Shown here: one piece after another, positions 7,421 to 16,910 of the stretch
How the letters are laid out: each line of letters opens with the position of its first letter
Numbering within the stretch: the first letter of the stretch is position 1
From: Planctomycetota bacterium
GTDB taxonomy: Bacteria > Planctomycetota > Phycisphaerae > Sedimentisphaerales > Anaerohalosphaeraceae
Assembly: GCA_029552545.1 (NCBI GenBank)
Contig: JAKPDO010000043.1
Location: forward strand, 62,001-126,000
Length of the DNA stretch: 64,000 nucleotides
Direction: 5' to 3'
Position numbers and translations under genes: made by a program
The notes under the pieces: generated by a model
What the model was told of the DNA's origin: nothing
What the model saw: only the letters and a program-made list of their open reading frames with translations
Databases searched by the model: none

Positions 7421-9376
7421 TTACCAGTTGTCTGTTCGGAAGGAAGAGGCGGGCAGCCCTTCTTTGTTGAACAGATTCGGCTGGGCCGAGTTGGTAAATC
7501 CGTATCGGACGGCAGCGGGCTTGGGCACGTCCGGACTGGAAACCACCACCGTATCCCCTTCAATGACAGCCGCAGCCGGAACGAATTTGCGGTCTTCACC
7601 GGCAATGGTAAAGTGCGTCAGCGGCCCGCCCTTGGCCATAAGTCCTGAACCGACATGGTCGAAGAAGAGCCGGATTTTATTGCCCTCAATCTTCATTTCC
7701 CGATAAAGCGGCCCGGAATAAACCAGATTTTCCCGGCCGTATGTCTTGGCCAGTGCCCACAACGCCAGCCGTTTGGCGACATCCAGTTTGTTGGTAGGGT
7801 GGATGTCCTTCGGATTGCCGATATCCATCGTCACGGCCATACCGCTGTTGTTTAAGAGAGACAGGATGTGAAGCTGGGCTTCGCGCAGAAGAGCGCTCAT
7901 CGGGTCATCCGGATTGCCGTAATCATAAGGAGCAATCTGGACGTAATAGAAGGGGAAATCGCCGCGTCCCCATTTCTTTCGCCAGTCCTGCACCATGGCG
8001 GGCAGCAGCCGCTTGTACTGTTCGCCCCGACCGCAGTTGGATTCGCCCTGATACCACAGGGCCCCTCGAACCCCATAAGGAATCAAGGGGGCAATCATCG
8101 CATTATACAAAACTGTCGGCAGATTCTGGTCCAGCGGCCGAAGGTCCAGATACCCGGGCAGGTCGTTGTAGGAGATGCTGAGCTTGTATTTCCATTCTCC
8201 GGCCAGCGAAACGGCTTTGTCCGGCTGGTTTTTCGGGTAAATCCGCACCTGGTCGGACTGGCCGTATAAACCTCCGCCGCCCATATGGTCCCAGATGCGA
8301 ATAGCCAGCAGATTTTTGCCTGCACGCGCTGTGCCCGGTCGAATGACATAACTGCGATGGATGTTATAAAAATCGGTCTGGCCGATTTTTACACCGTTCA
8401 GCCAGGTGATATCGACATCGTCAATCGGTCCCAGTTCAAGAACCAGCTCCTTTTGAGCCCAGTCGGCCGGGAGCGTGAAGGTGTATCGGTTCCAGACGAT
8501 TCCGTCCAGTTTATCCAGACCGTCCTGATTCCACAGGCCCGGCACAGGCATCGTTTTCCAGCCGCTGTCGTCGTACGATTCCGAATACCATTGTCCGGGC
8601 AGACCGGGTTCCTTTTGGATGATTTGGTTGTTCCAGTCCTGCTGGAGCTGGCGAATCTGAGCACCGGTCAGGATGGGACGCTTGATTTGGTCCAGTTCTT
8701 TCAATTGCGGCTCAAACTCCGGGAAGGCCCCAATGGCATCCCGGCTTGTCCAGGCTTCGGCGGGGGTTCCGCCCCAATAGGTTCCGATCATTCCGACGGG
8801 TACTTTGAGTTCATCACAGAGGATGCGGGAAAACAAATACCCGATGGCGGAAAAGGAAGCGGCCGTCTCCGGTGAACAGACCTTCCACTGTCCGCTGCAG
8901 TCCGGCAACGGGGCGGGGGAGGTGGCCTTGTCTACCTGAAAGAGCCGAATTTGCGGATAGTTTGCAGCGGCGGATAGTTCAGATTCGGCATTGTCGATTC
9001 TCGACGTGGGCCATTCCATGTTGGATTGGCCTGAACAGAACCACACTTCCCCAATCAGAATATTCTGAAGGGTGATTTTGTTTTTGCCCTGAATGGTCAG
9101 GGTGTAGGGGCCGCCGGCATCCGGGGTTTTGAGCATCACTTTCCATGCCCCATCCGGACCGGCTTTTACAGTCTGGCTGACCTGGGCCTCCGGCTGCCAG
9201 GTGTGGGTGATGGTAATCGATTCGTCCGGGTCCGCCCAGCCCCAAATAGGGACTTCACTGCTGCGCTGAAGTACCATGTTGTCGGACAGAATTGCCGGCA
9301 GACGGACATCGGCTGAACAGAAATTTGCCAGAACGGCCGCAATCAAAATCCCTTCGAACCTCTTCCAAGTTTTCAT
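7421..9376 (-). CDS. Secreted sialate O-acetylesterase-type carbohydrate esterase
   Basis: A 651-aa SGNH-hydrolase with an N-terminal signal peptide (MKTWKRFEGILIAAVLANFCSA). The SGNH blocks are CSGQSNMEW (nucleophile serine), GALWYQGESNC and KDIHPTNK (Asp and His). A jelly-roll insert like the GH2 sugar-binding domain lies in the middle (LVLELGPIDDVDITWLNG, then LLAIRIWDH). It probably removes acetyl groups from sialic acid or plant/algal polysaccharides; the substrate cannot be told from sequence. The start at 9376 has AAAGGAG 6 bases upstream; a longer frame reaches 9454 but lacks a site. A promoter is visible at 9426-9454. Confidence 0.85.
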   Translation of the reverse strand: MKTWKRFEGILIAAVLANFCSADVRLPAILSDNMVLQRSSEVPIWGWADPDESITITHTWQPEAQVSQTVKAGPDGAWKVMLKTPDAGGPYTLTIQGKNKITLQNILIGEVWFCSGQSNMEWPTSRIDNAESELSAAANYPQIRLFQVDKATSPAPLPDCSGQWKVCSPETAASFSAIGYLFSRILCDELKVPVGMIGTYWGGTPAEAWTSRDAIGAFPEFEPQLKELDQIKRPILTGAQIRQLQQDWNNQIIQKEPGLPGQWYSESYDDSGWKTMPVPGLWNQDGLDKLDGIVWNRYTFTLPADWAQKELVLELGPIDDVDITWLNGVKIGQTDFYNIHRSYVIRPGTARAGKNLLAIRIWDHMGGGGLYGQSDQVRIYPKNQPDKAVSLAGEWKYKLSISYNDLPGYLDLRPLDQNLPTVLYNAMIAPLIPYGVRGALWYQGESNCGRGEQYKRLLPAMVQDWRKKWGRGDFPFYYVQIAPYDYGNPDDPMSALLREAQLHILSLLNNSGMAVTMDIGNPKDIHPTNKLDVAKRLALWALAKTYGRENLVYSGPLYREMKIEGNKIRLFFDHVGSGLMAKGGPLTHFTIAGEDRKFVPAAAVIEGDTVVVSSPDVPKPAAVRYGFTNSAQPNLFNKEGLPASSFRTDNW

Positions 9377-9425
9377 ACAATGCTCCTTTGTTAAAACAGG
9401 AAAAAGTTTTGTTTGACAGCCGGTC

Positions 9426-9454
9426 ATTCTACTTTGTTTGGAAAGGGACATCAA
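9426..9454 (-). promoter_or_regulatory. Sigma-70-like promoter of the sialate esterase gene
   Basis: On the minus strand TTGATG (9449-9454) lies 17 bases from TAGAAT (9426-9431), about 50 bases upstream of the ATG at 9376. It is back to back with the promoter of the sugar transporter operon. Confidence 0.6.
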
Positions 9455-9488
9455 GCAGATATTTATGAGTCGATTGTGTGATTCCTTC

Positions 9489-9517
9489 TTGAAGAATCGT
9501 GCCGGCTGCTGTAAAGT
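9489..9517 (+). promoter_or_regulatory. Sigma-70-like promoter of the sugar ABC transporter operon
   Basis: TTGAAG (9489-9494), 17-base spacer, TAAAGT (9512-9517), 35 bases before the ATG of the binding-protein gene. Confidence 0.55.
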
Positions 9518-9552
9518 ATCGCCGGTCTTGTTTGAGCGAAAGGGAGCGGTTT

Positions 9553-10542
9553 ATGAAATGGCGTCAGACAGCGGTTTATTTGATTCTCGGCCTGTCGGCT
9601 GTACTTTTCATTTCCGGTGTGGTTCGCAAAATCAATCTGCTGCGTCAGAGGGCGTCCATTTCCAAAACGATTGCCGTTATTCCCAAAGGAACAGCTTCGA
9701 TGTGGTGGGAGGTTGTGCGGCAGGGGGCCGCCAAAGCCGCTCAGGAACGCGGCTATCTCATTTCCTGGACAGGTCCGGAACAGGAAAGCGACCGGGAAAA
9801 GCAAATCCAGGCGGTTGAAGACGCCATTGTGAAAAATGTTGTCGGGATTGTTCTGGGGCCCAACGATGCCAAAGCTCTGGCTCGTCCTGTGCAGAAAATC
9901 AAAGCCGCCGGCATTCCCTGTGTGATTATTGACTCGGCGGTGGAGGCCGACCCGGCGGATTATGTGTCATTTGTGGCTACCGATAATTATCTGGGCGGAG
10001 TCAAGGCCGCTCGTCGGCTGGCGCAGGCCTGCGGCGGCAGAGGCAAAGTCATTTTGACGAAGTTTATTCAAAACTCCGCCTCCACCGACGCCCGTGCACA
10101 GGGATTTCGGGAGACGCTGGCCCGCGAATTTCCGCAGATGCAGATTGCTGCGGAACAGTATACACTCGGCACGGTGGAAGATTCCCGCCAAAAGACGGTG
10201 GATATGCTGATGCGCAATGCGGATGTCGTCGGCCTTTTTGCCGTCAATCAGCCGACAACGGTCGGGGCCTATAAGGCCCTGCAGAACCAGAATCTGCTCG
10301 GCAAGGTGAAAATGGTCGGTTTCGATTCGGACCCGGTGGTGCTGGAAGGAATTGAGAAAGGGGGGGTTGATGCCCTCGTGGTGCAGAACCCCTTTGCAAT
10401 CGGATACGAAGGGGTTCGGATTCTGATTGAGGCCTTGGAAGGAAAAACGGTTCCGAAACAGGTTCCAATTGAAAGTATGATTGTCGAGCGGGAGAATCTC
10501 GAAGAGATGAAGCAGAAATTTCCGGCGGCTTTGGGACTGTAA
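9553..10542 (+). CDS. Sugar ABC transporter substrate-binding protein (RbsB-like)
   Basis: A 329-aa periplasmic binding protein, type 1 fold (ribose/galactose family). Typical stretches are IAVIPKGTASMWWEVVRQGA, GIVLGPNDAKAL, FVATDNYLGG and VKMVGFDSDPVVLEGIEKG. The N-terminus (KWRQTAVYLILGLSAVLFISGVVRKINLL) is a hydrophobic segment without a clear signal-peptidase site or lipobox, so it may be a membrane anchor. The start at 9553 follows AAAGGGAG at a good distance. It is the first gene of a binding protein-ATPase-permease operon. The substrate is unknown; no sugar kinase or isomerase is linked. Confidence 0.88.
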   Translation: MKWRQTAVYLILGLSAVLFISGVVRKINLLRQRASISKTIAVIPKGTASMWWEVVRQGAAKAAQERGYLISWTGPEQESDREKQIQAVEDAIVKNVVGIVLGPNDAKALARPVQKIKAAGIPCVIIDSAVEADPADYVSFVATDNYLGGVKAARRLAQACGGRGKVILTKFIQNSASTDARAQGFRETLAREFPQMQIAAEQYTLGTVEDSRQKTVDMLMRNADVVGLFAVNQPTTVGAYKALQNQNLLGKVKMVGFDSDPVVLEGIEKGGVDALVVQNPFAIGYEGVRILIEALEGKTVPKQVPIESMIVERENLEEMKQKFPAALGL

Positions 10543-10553
10543 GGAGGCGGCGT

Positions 10554-12053
10554 TTGACGGGCGAACTGCAAATGCGGAATATCGTCAAGACCTTCGGCCC
10601 GGTCAAGGCCCTGCAGGGAGTGACCTTTACGGCCCGGCCGGGCACCGTTCATGCCCTCTGCGGGGAAAACGGCGCCGGCAAATCCACGCTGATGAAGATT
10701 CTGGCCGGCGTGTTTGAGCCCGATGCAGGAGAGATTTATCTGGATGGACAAAAGCGAACCTTCAGTAATCCGGGGGATGCCCTGGAGGCCGGAATCTCGA
10801 TGCTGTATCAGGAACTGGACCTGGCGGAAGACCTCACGGTGACGGAAAATCTTTTTTTGGGGCGTGAAATCCGAGGGCGCATTCCGTTCATTCTGAATCG
10901 AAAGGCGATGATAGACCAAACAGTCGAGCAATGTCGGCTCTATGGGTTTGAGCTGAATCCGCTGGCTCCCGTTCGGACCCTGACGGCCGGACAGTGCCAG
11001 ATTGTCGAACTGCTCAAGGCCCTGATGCGCAGCGCGCGGATTTTTGTGATGGATGAGCCGACTTCCTCGCTGACGGAGGCCGAAGCACAGCGGCTGTTTG
11101 AGATTATCCGACGCCTCCGCGGGCTGGGGATGACGATTATCTATATTTCTCACCGGATGGAAGAAGTGGCTCGTCTGGCCGATGAGATTACCGTTCTGCG
11201 GGATGGAGCCGTTGCGGCTTCGGCTCCGGCATCTGAGATGGATATTCCGACGGTGGTTCGGCACATGGTCGGTCGGGAGCTGAAGGACTATTATCCGGTC
11301 CGCCGCTCGAATCCGGGGGCGGTGCTTTTTGAGGCGGACAATCTGAAGACGGCGGAGGGAATCGAGGGGGTTTCCTTTGCGGTGCGGTCCGGCGAGATAG
11401 TCGGAATGGCCGGGCTGGTCGGGGCCGGACGCACGGAGACGGCCCGCGCCGTGTTCGGGGTTCAGCCGCTGTTGCAGGGAGCGTTCCGCTGGCAGGGCAA
11501 ACCGCTTGTGATTGCATCGCCCGCCGACGCCATTCGGCAGGGCATCGCCTATCTGACCGAAGACCGCAAACGCACCGGGCTGTGCACCATCCTGCCGGCC
11601 GGATGGAATATAACGCTGCCGAACTATCCCCGTATCGGGATGCGGTATCTGCTGCGTCTGCGAAAGGAGCAGGCGATCTGTGAGGAATACGGCCGGAAAG
11701 TGTCGGTCCGGTGGTCATCGCCCGGCGTGCGTGCGGCGGATTTGTCCGGAGGCAATCAGCAGAAGCTGCTGATTGCCCGCTGGCTGATGGCTCAATCGCA
11801 GTTTTTGATTTTTGATGAGCCCACACGCGGAATCGATGTGGGGGCCAAACGAGAAGTGTATCAGATGCTGGCGGACCTGGCCGAGCAGGGGAAGGCCGTC
11901 CTGATGATTTCATCCGAGCTGCCGGAGCTGTTCGGCCTTTGCGACCGGATTTTGGTAATGCGCCGCGGGCGTCTTGTCGCCGACCTGGAAACCCGAAAAA
12001 CCACCCCGGAAGAAGTGATGCATTATGCCGCCGTGGAGGAACCCCGATTATGA
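10554..12053 (+). CDS. Sugar ABC transporter ATP-binding protein (RbsA/MglA-like)
   Basis: A 499-aa double-ATPase subunit of a CUT2-type sugar importer. The first domain has Walker A GENGAGKST (37-45), the degenerate signature LTAGQCQIVELLKAL and Walker B FVMDEPTSSLTEAE. The second domain has GLVGAGRTE in place of a full Walker A and the signature LSGGNQQKLLIARW, the usual asymmetry of this family. A TTG start is proposed because GGAGG sits 6-7 bases upstream and the N-terminal length fits. An ATG at 10572 is the alternative. Its stop overlaps the permease start by 4 bases. Confidence 0.93.
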   Translation: MTGELQMRNIVKTFGPVKALQGVTFTARPGTVHALCGENGAGKSTLMKILAGVFEPDAGEIYLDGQKRTFSNPGDALEAGISMLYQELDLAEDLTVTENLFLGREIRGRIPFILNRKAMIDQTVEQCRLYGFELNPLAPVRTLTAGQCQIVELLKALMRSARIFVMDEPTSSLTEAEAQRLFEIIRRLRGLGMTIIYISHRMEEVARLADEITVLRDGAVAASAPASEMDIPTVVRHMVGRELKDYYPVRRSNPGAVLFEADNLKTAEGIEGVSFAVRSGEIVGMAGLVGAGRTETARAVFGVQPLLQGAFRWQGKPLVIASPADAIRQGIAYLTEDRKRTGLCTILPAGWNITLPNYPRIGMRYLLRLRKEQAICEEYGRKVSVRWSSPGVRAADLSGGNQQKLLIARWLMAQSQFLIFDEPTRGIDVGAKREVYQMLADLAEQGKAVLMISSELPELFGLCDRILVMRRGRLVADLETRKTTPEEVMHYAAVEEPRL

Positions 12054-13030
12054 ATCGCTTTGCCAAACAGCTCCTGCCGTTTTGTTCGCTGATTTTTATC
12101 ATTTCGCTTTGGAGTTTTCTGGAGCCGGATAACTTTCTGTCTTTCCGAAACTTCAGCAATGTTCTCCGCCGTTCCTCTATCAACGGCATTATGGCGGCGG
12201 GGATGACCTTTGTGATTATCGCCGCCGGAATCGACCTGTCGGTCGGGTCGATGCTGGCTCTGTGCGGGATGGTCGGCTCGGCGGCGATGCTGTTTCTCAG
12301 CGGGGCTTCCTGGACACAGATTGCAGGGGGCAATTATGTCCCTCTGACGGCATCGGCGATGTTCTGGGGAACAGTCATCGGTGTGCTGTTCGGCGCTTTG
12401 TGCGGGTGGATAAACGGGACGCTGATAACCCGGCTGAAACTGGCGCCTTTTATCGTCACGCTCGGCACAATGAGCATTTTCCGGGGGATTACTTATTTGA
12501 TGAATGACGGCAAGCCGTTTGCCGTGTCGGATTATACCTTTCTGGATATCGGGACAATCGGGCCGTTCCCTGCATCGGTTGTGCTTTTGGTGCTGGTGCT
12601 TGCGGCGGCGGCCTTTCTTCTGAACTATACCCCCTTTGGGCGGTATGTTTATGCCGTGGGGTCGAATCCGGAGACAGCGTTTCATGTGGGCATTAACGTG
12701 CCGCGCATCCTAACGGTCATTTACACGCTGACAGGCGCCTGTACCGGCCTGGCCGCAATGATTACCACCAGTCGAGCCAGCTCCGCCCAGCCCACGGCAG
12801 GCATTTCTCTTGAACTGGATGTGATTGCCGCCGTGATTATCGGGGGCTGCTCGCCCAGCGGCGGACGAGGCACTCTGACCGGCACTATTATTGGGACCCT
12901 GCTGATCAGCTTCCTGCGGAACGGCCTGACGCTGCTGGATATTTCCACCAATGTTCAGCTGGTTGTAATCGGAGCAATTATCGTTCTGGCTGTAACCGCC
13001 GACCAGCTGGCAACCAAACGCCAATCCTGA
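12050..13030 (+). CDS. Sugar ABC transporter permease (RbsC-like)
   Basis: A 326-aa hydrophobic inner-membrane protein with about eight to ten helices. The stretch GMTFVIIAAGIDLSVGSMLALCGMV and the EAA-like region NPETAFHVGINVPRI are typical of RbsC permeases. It is last in the operon with the binding protein and ATPase. The ATG at 12050 overlaps the ATPase stop (ATGA). An open frame extends upstream to 11939, but only inside the ATPase gene. Confidence 0.93.
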   Translation: MNRFAKQLLPFCSLIFIISLWSFLEPDNFLSFRNFSNVLRRSSINGIMAAGMTFVIIAAGIDLSVGSMLALCGMVGSAAMLFLSGASWTQIAGGNYVPLTASAMFWGTVIGVLFGALCGWINGTLITRLKLAPFIVTLGTMSIFRGITYLMNDGKPFAVSDYTFLDIGTIGPFPASVVLLVLVLAAAAFLLNYTPFGRYVYAVGSNPETAFHVGINVPRILTVIYTLTGACTGLAAMITTSRASSAQPTAGISLELDVIAAVIIGGCSPSGGRGTLTGTIIGTLLISFLRNGLTLLDISTNVQLVVIGAIIVLAVTADQLATKRQS

Positions 13031-13046
13031 TACAGCCGTCGAAGGA

Positions 13047-15047
13047 TTAGAACCGGCAGGAGAACTCCAGGTACAATTGGCGGGGAACCTCGTTATACCG
13101 GCTGGTTCCCCAGTCATAGCCGCCTTCGTAGTGATTGCGGTCCAGCAGATTCATCGCCCCGACGGCGATTTCCGCCCGGTCTTTCCAAAGCCGCCGGGCC
13201 AGACGGACATCCAGCCGCCAGAAGGGCTTGCCCGGAATGTATTCGAGGTATGGAGTGGCGGTATCCGTCCAGTATAACTGGGTGTTCAGCGTGGTGACTT
13301 CATCGAGTTTGAACCGGTTTGTCAGGCCGACACGATGCTTGGGGCTTAAGATAATGCCGGTTTCACCGGTTCGCCAGTTGGTCAGCTCATTGCGTCTGGT
13401 TTGATGGAGATAAGTATGGAATCCCCGCACGAGCCACCATTTCGTCGGTTCCCATTCGATGCTGCTTTCGAGACCATATGTCGTAACATCGTATGTGTTT
13501 TTCCATTGGTCATACCAATCGGTATCTGACCAATCGGGGGGCCAGGTGGGGGTATATTGTACGAGGGCCTTATCAAGGGCCATCATATCCTTGTCCTGAT
13601 TGAGGTATCCTTCAATGTTGACGGACAGATTGTCGGCCCACTGACCGCGATAACCGAGTTCATAGGAAATCATCGTTTCGTTATCCAGCGAGTCATTTCC
13701 CTCGCCGATCAGGATGGTTCCGTCGGGGAATCCATCCGAGCCTTCATATTTCAGCGGGCCGCAGCGGAACATCTGCCAGAGGGTCGGGCGGCGGAACGAA
13801 CGGGCGACAGCTCCGCGGAGGAAATGTTTGGGGGTAAATTCCCAGACCAGAGCGCTGTTGGCCGCCCAGTCAAAATGAGTCAGCTGATTGTAATGCCCGC
13901 GCCAGCCGAGTGTCAGCCACAGATTATCAGCCAGCGTGATTTCGTCTTCGAGAAAGACGCTGCCCTGATTGTTATCGAAATCCTCCGGAACGGTATTTTT
14001 CTGGTTATTGAGCGGATGGCTGCGGTAGATGTCCCGCGTGAAGTCAGCTCCACACACGATATTGTGCCGGCCGGTCTGGAAATTATGCTGGATTTCGAGA
14101 ATTTCTTCTCGGGAACGGATATCCGCCCGGTTGTAAAGCCAGTTGTTCGAGCCGGAGTAGTAGTTCGTTTGGTCCCAGCGGAAGATATAACTTTCCGTCC
14201 AGCGTATCTGCCAGACGCTTCCGTCCTCCAGCCGTTTCTCCCACTGGATGTTGAAGTAATCCAGCGTTTCGTTGTTGGAGTAGGCATTCTGATGTCCGCC
14301 TGTCAGCGTCAGGGTCGAGTCTTCAGTTAATCGGACCTCCGCCCGGCCTGTGCTCAGGAAGGAGCGGTAGTCATCCAGCACTCGTTGTCCGTTTTCCCGG
14401 GCAAATCCGTCGTTGGCCAGATGTCCGAGCATCGCCCGCCAGGAGACATTGTCTGCAGTTCCGCCGTAACGGAGGAAGCTGTGAACCAGATCGTTATTGC
14501 CGGCGGCTGCATAAGCAAGACCTCCCTGGGTGTCGGCGGCTTTTTTGGTGATGATGTTGATGACGCCGTTCATCGCATTGACGCCCCAGGCCACACCGGC
14601 GGACCCTCGAATGACTTCAATACGTTCGATTTCTTCCAGGAAAATCGGGTGCAGATAAAAGAGGGCTCCGCCCAGATAGGGGTCATACAAGGGCCGTCCG
14701 TCCAGGAGAATCTGCATTCGTTCATTGTTCCATTTGACATACCCGCGGCTGCCGACGGCTGAAACAAGACCTTTGGTTTGGAAGACATCCATTCCCGGAA
14801 CCAGACGAAACAGGTCGTCGATGCGGGTGGGGCCGGCCTGTCGAATATCCTCGGCGGTGATGATATACACGGCCCGCGAGGCCCGGCTGATGGACTGGGG
14901 TCGGCGGGCGGAGGACGTGATTTCAATCTCCATCAGGGCTTCCAAAGGCAGTTCGAACAAGTCAGTCTGAACAGGGACGGCTTCCTCTGCTCCGACGGCC
15001 GCACCGATAATCAGCCAAAAGACGAAAAAAAGAATCGTTCCCTTCAT
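13047..15047 (-). CDS. TonB-dependent outer-membrane receptor
   Basis: 666 aa with a signal peptide (ILFFVFWLIIGAAVGAEE). The plug domain follows: ITSSARRPQSISRASRAVYIITAEDI, LVPGMDVFQ, LLDGRPLYDPYLGG, IERIEVIRGSAGVAWGVNAMNGVINI. The remainder is beta-barrel with many aromatic-rich strands, ending in LYLEFSCRF with the terminal phenylalanine used for Bam-mediated insertion. The start has AGGAG 7 bases upstream. The substrate is not evident. It stands alone, 247 bases from the efflux operon; I see no cobalamin-riboswitch box upstream. Confidence 0.86.
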   Translation of the reverse strand: MKGTILFFVFWLIIGAAVGAEEAVPVQTDLFELPLEALMEIEITSSARRPQSISRASRAVYIITAEDIRQAGPTRIDDLFRLVPGMDVFQTKGLVSAVGSRGYVKWNNERMQILLDGRPLYDPYLGGALFYLHPIFLEEIERIEVIRGSAGVAWGVNAMNGVINIITKKAADTQGGLAYAAAGNNDLVHSFLRYGGTADNVSWRAMLGHLANDGFARENGQRVLDDYRSFLSTGRAEVRLTEDSTLTLTGGHQNAYSNNETLDYFNIQWEKRLEDGSVWQIRWTESYIFRWDQTNYYSGSNNWLYNRADIRSREEILEIQHNFQTGRHNIVCGADFTRDIYRSHPLNNQKNTVPEDFDNNQGSVFLEDEITLADNLWLTLGWRGHYNQLTHFDWAANSALVWEFTPKHFLRGAVARSFRRPTLWQMFRCGPLKYEGSDGFPDGTILIGEGNDSLDNETMISYELGYRGQWADNLSVNIEGYLNQDKDMMALDKALVQYTPTWPPDWSDTDWYDQWKNTYDVTTYGLESSIEWEPTKWWLVRGFHTYLHQTRRNELTNWRTGETGIILSPKHRVGLTNRFKLDEVTTLNTQLYWTDTATPYLEYIPGKPFWRLDVRLARRLWKDRAEIAVGAMNLLDRNHYEGGYDWGTSRYNEVPRQLYLEFSCRF

Positions 15048-15293
15048 TGGTTTCTCCTGGTTCCCGAGTTTCAGCGGAAACCCTTTTAGGCAGAATGATT
15101 ATCGGCGTGAAAAGTGTTCTTCTTCGGCGGCTCATCTATTTTGTACGGATTTTATGGATTGTTTTCTAAAGACCGATAATCTGTCGGCAGGGCTTTTCAA
15201 CGGCCGCATTTTGAGCCGAACCAAACGAGGAAGGGGGATGGACGCAACGATTCTGTTCAGATTATCGGAACAGCCGGCGTTGTGATTTGATGG

Positions 15294-16910
15294 TTATCGG
15301 CGGACGGTGATGGGCTCCCAATCCACTTTGGCGGCTCCCATCAGAGTGCCGGTGGCATAGGCCAAATCTACCAGGGAAATCTGATATTCCGTAACGGCAC
15401 GAATCTCAGCGCTCTGCGCATCGGCCAGGCGGGCTTGGGCTTGCAGTACATCTGTGGATGTACGAAGTCCGTTTTCGAACTGACGTATTTCCGCTTCGAC
15501 CAGCCGGGCTTCCAGCAGAACATTCTGCCGGGCGGCCAGAATCCGCTGCCAGTTTGCCTCCGTCTGATCGATGGCGTTCAGGACCTCCATTTCAATGAGC
15601 GACTTGCGGTTTTCCTGTGTAGCCAGCAGCTGCATCCGCTGATAAAAGGCAGCCCGCAGGGTGCTTTTGGCGGCTTCATTGCCCAGCGGAATCAGCATCG
15701 TCAGCCCCAGCCGATGGTCGGAAAAGCGGTTTTCCTGAAGCAAATCGTAGGAATCGTTTCGTGTGGGGCCTAAGCCATTGATATTGTAGGTATATTCGAG
15801 GTTGACGACCGGCAGGGCCTGATTTTTCAGATAGTCAATCGTGCTGACCTGACGGGCAATCTGGAGTTCCATCTCCAGCAGCTCCATTCGGTTCTCGATT
15901 GCTTTGGCGACCAAATCTTTTGCATCCAGTTCGTATCGGAGCAAATCCGGTTCAGTCGCCGGAATCAGCCGCACGGTCGATTGTACCGGCAGATTTAGCT
16001 GATTGACAATTCTTTTTAATTCCCGCTGTCGGGCACGAAGGTTGTTTTCCGCCAAGATAATCTGCTCGGCCTGCGAGGCCATTCCGGCCTGAGCCCGAAG
16101 GACTTCCACTTCGGCTGTCTGGCCTGCCGCCGCCATCCGTTGAGCCCGCTCCAGCTGGGCTTTTGCCAGTTCATACTGCTGAAGCCGGACCTCCAGTTCC
16201 TTCCGGGCCGCCGCCAGACGCCAATACGCCCGATCCGCCGCCGCCAGAACGGAGATGACCTCCAGCTTTGTTCGGGCTTCGGCCATCTGCTGATCATACC
16301 GGCGGAGACGAATGGAATGCATAGAGGCCCGATGCCCGGCATTCCGAAGCAGGGGCTGACTGATGGAGAAGGCCAGGCCGGTGGAGTAAGATGGATTCAG
16401 GAAAAAGGATGTTTGATTTGTGAGGGTTCGATTGTCCACCAAGTCCACCGTCAGGGTGCCGCCTGTCTGCAGGGGCATCTGAACGCCCATATCTACTGTT
16501 CCGGAATCGGTGCTGGAGCCCTGAACAAAGAGGGCGGTCCCGACCGGCCTGTCTGTTTTGGAATACTGGACCCGTGTGAAAAAGGACGCCTCAAATTTGG
16601 CTTCTTCTGCGCTGAGGGCTTCGGATGCGATGGTCGGACTGAGCAGTTCGGCCTTCAGTCCGAGATTGTTCTCCAGCGCCCAGGCCCGGCATTGTTCGAG
16701 GGTCAGCCGGATTTCCTCCGGCAGCGGAGCCGCCGGCTGGGTCTGTTCGTTGGGTTCAGCCGCCTGCAGAACCAGCGGTTCAATTTGCCGAAGTTTTTCC
16801 GGTTTGGCCTTTGCTTCATAGAACGAAACCGGTTCCGGGGTTGTATCGCAGCCGAACAGAAGAAGGGGCAGTCCGACAATCCATCCGAACAGAACGTGTT
16901 TTTTATTCAT
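15294..16910 (-). CDS. TolC-family outer-membrane efflux lipoprotein
   Basis: A 538-aa outer-membrane factor with two OEP repeats rich in long coiled helices (for example VISVLAAADRAYWRLAAARKELEVRLQQYELAKAQLERA). The N-terminus (FGWIVGLPLLLFGCDTTPEP) has a lipobox ending in Cys, so it is probably a lipoprotein. It is the last gene of a minus-strand HlyD-ATPase-permease-TolC operon, and its ATG overlaps the permease stop (ATGAATAA). It forms the exit duct of a tripartite exporter. Confidence 0.87.
   Translation of the reverse strand: MNKKHVLFGWIVGLPLLLFGCDTTPEPVSFYEAKAKPEKLRQIEPLVLQAAEPNEQTQPAAPLPEEIRLTLEQCRAWALENNLGLKAELLSPTIASEALSAEEAKFEASFFTRVQYSKTDRPVGTALFVQGSSTDSGTVDMGVQMPLQTGGTLTVDLVDNRTLTNQTSFFLNPSYSTGLAFSISQPLLRNAGHRASMHSIRLRRYDQQMAEARTKLEVISVLAAADRAYWRLAAARKELEVRLQQYELAKAQLERAQRMAAAGQTAEVEVLRAQAGMASQAEQIILAENNLRARQRELKRIVNQLNLPVQSTVRLIPATEPDLLRYELDAKDLVAKAIENRMELLEMELQIARQVSTIDYLKNQALPVVNLEYTYNINGLGPTRNDSYDLLQENRFSDHRLGLTMLIPLGNEAAKSTLRAAFYQRMQLLATQENRKSLIEMEVLNAIDQTEANWQRILAARQNVLLEARLVEAEIRQFENGLRTSTDVLQAQARLADAQSAEIRAVTEYQISLVDLAYATGTLMGAAKVDWEPITVRR

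Noticed and set aside
11188-12333. Open frame of 381 codons on the minus strand opposite the sugar ABC genes
   Set aside because: Pro/Arg/Ala-rich shadow frame crossing the boundary of two well-defined genes.
13022-13047. Hairpin AATCCT/AGGATT between the converging permease and receptor genes
   Set aside because: A short stem with no T-run on either strand.
15048-15293. Riboswitch (cobalamin or other) upstream of the TonB-dependent receptor
   Set aside because: The 5' side of the receptor gene lies in this gap, but I found no B12-box-like sequence and no convincing multi-stem fold.
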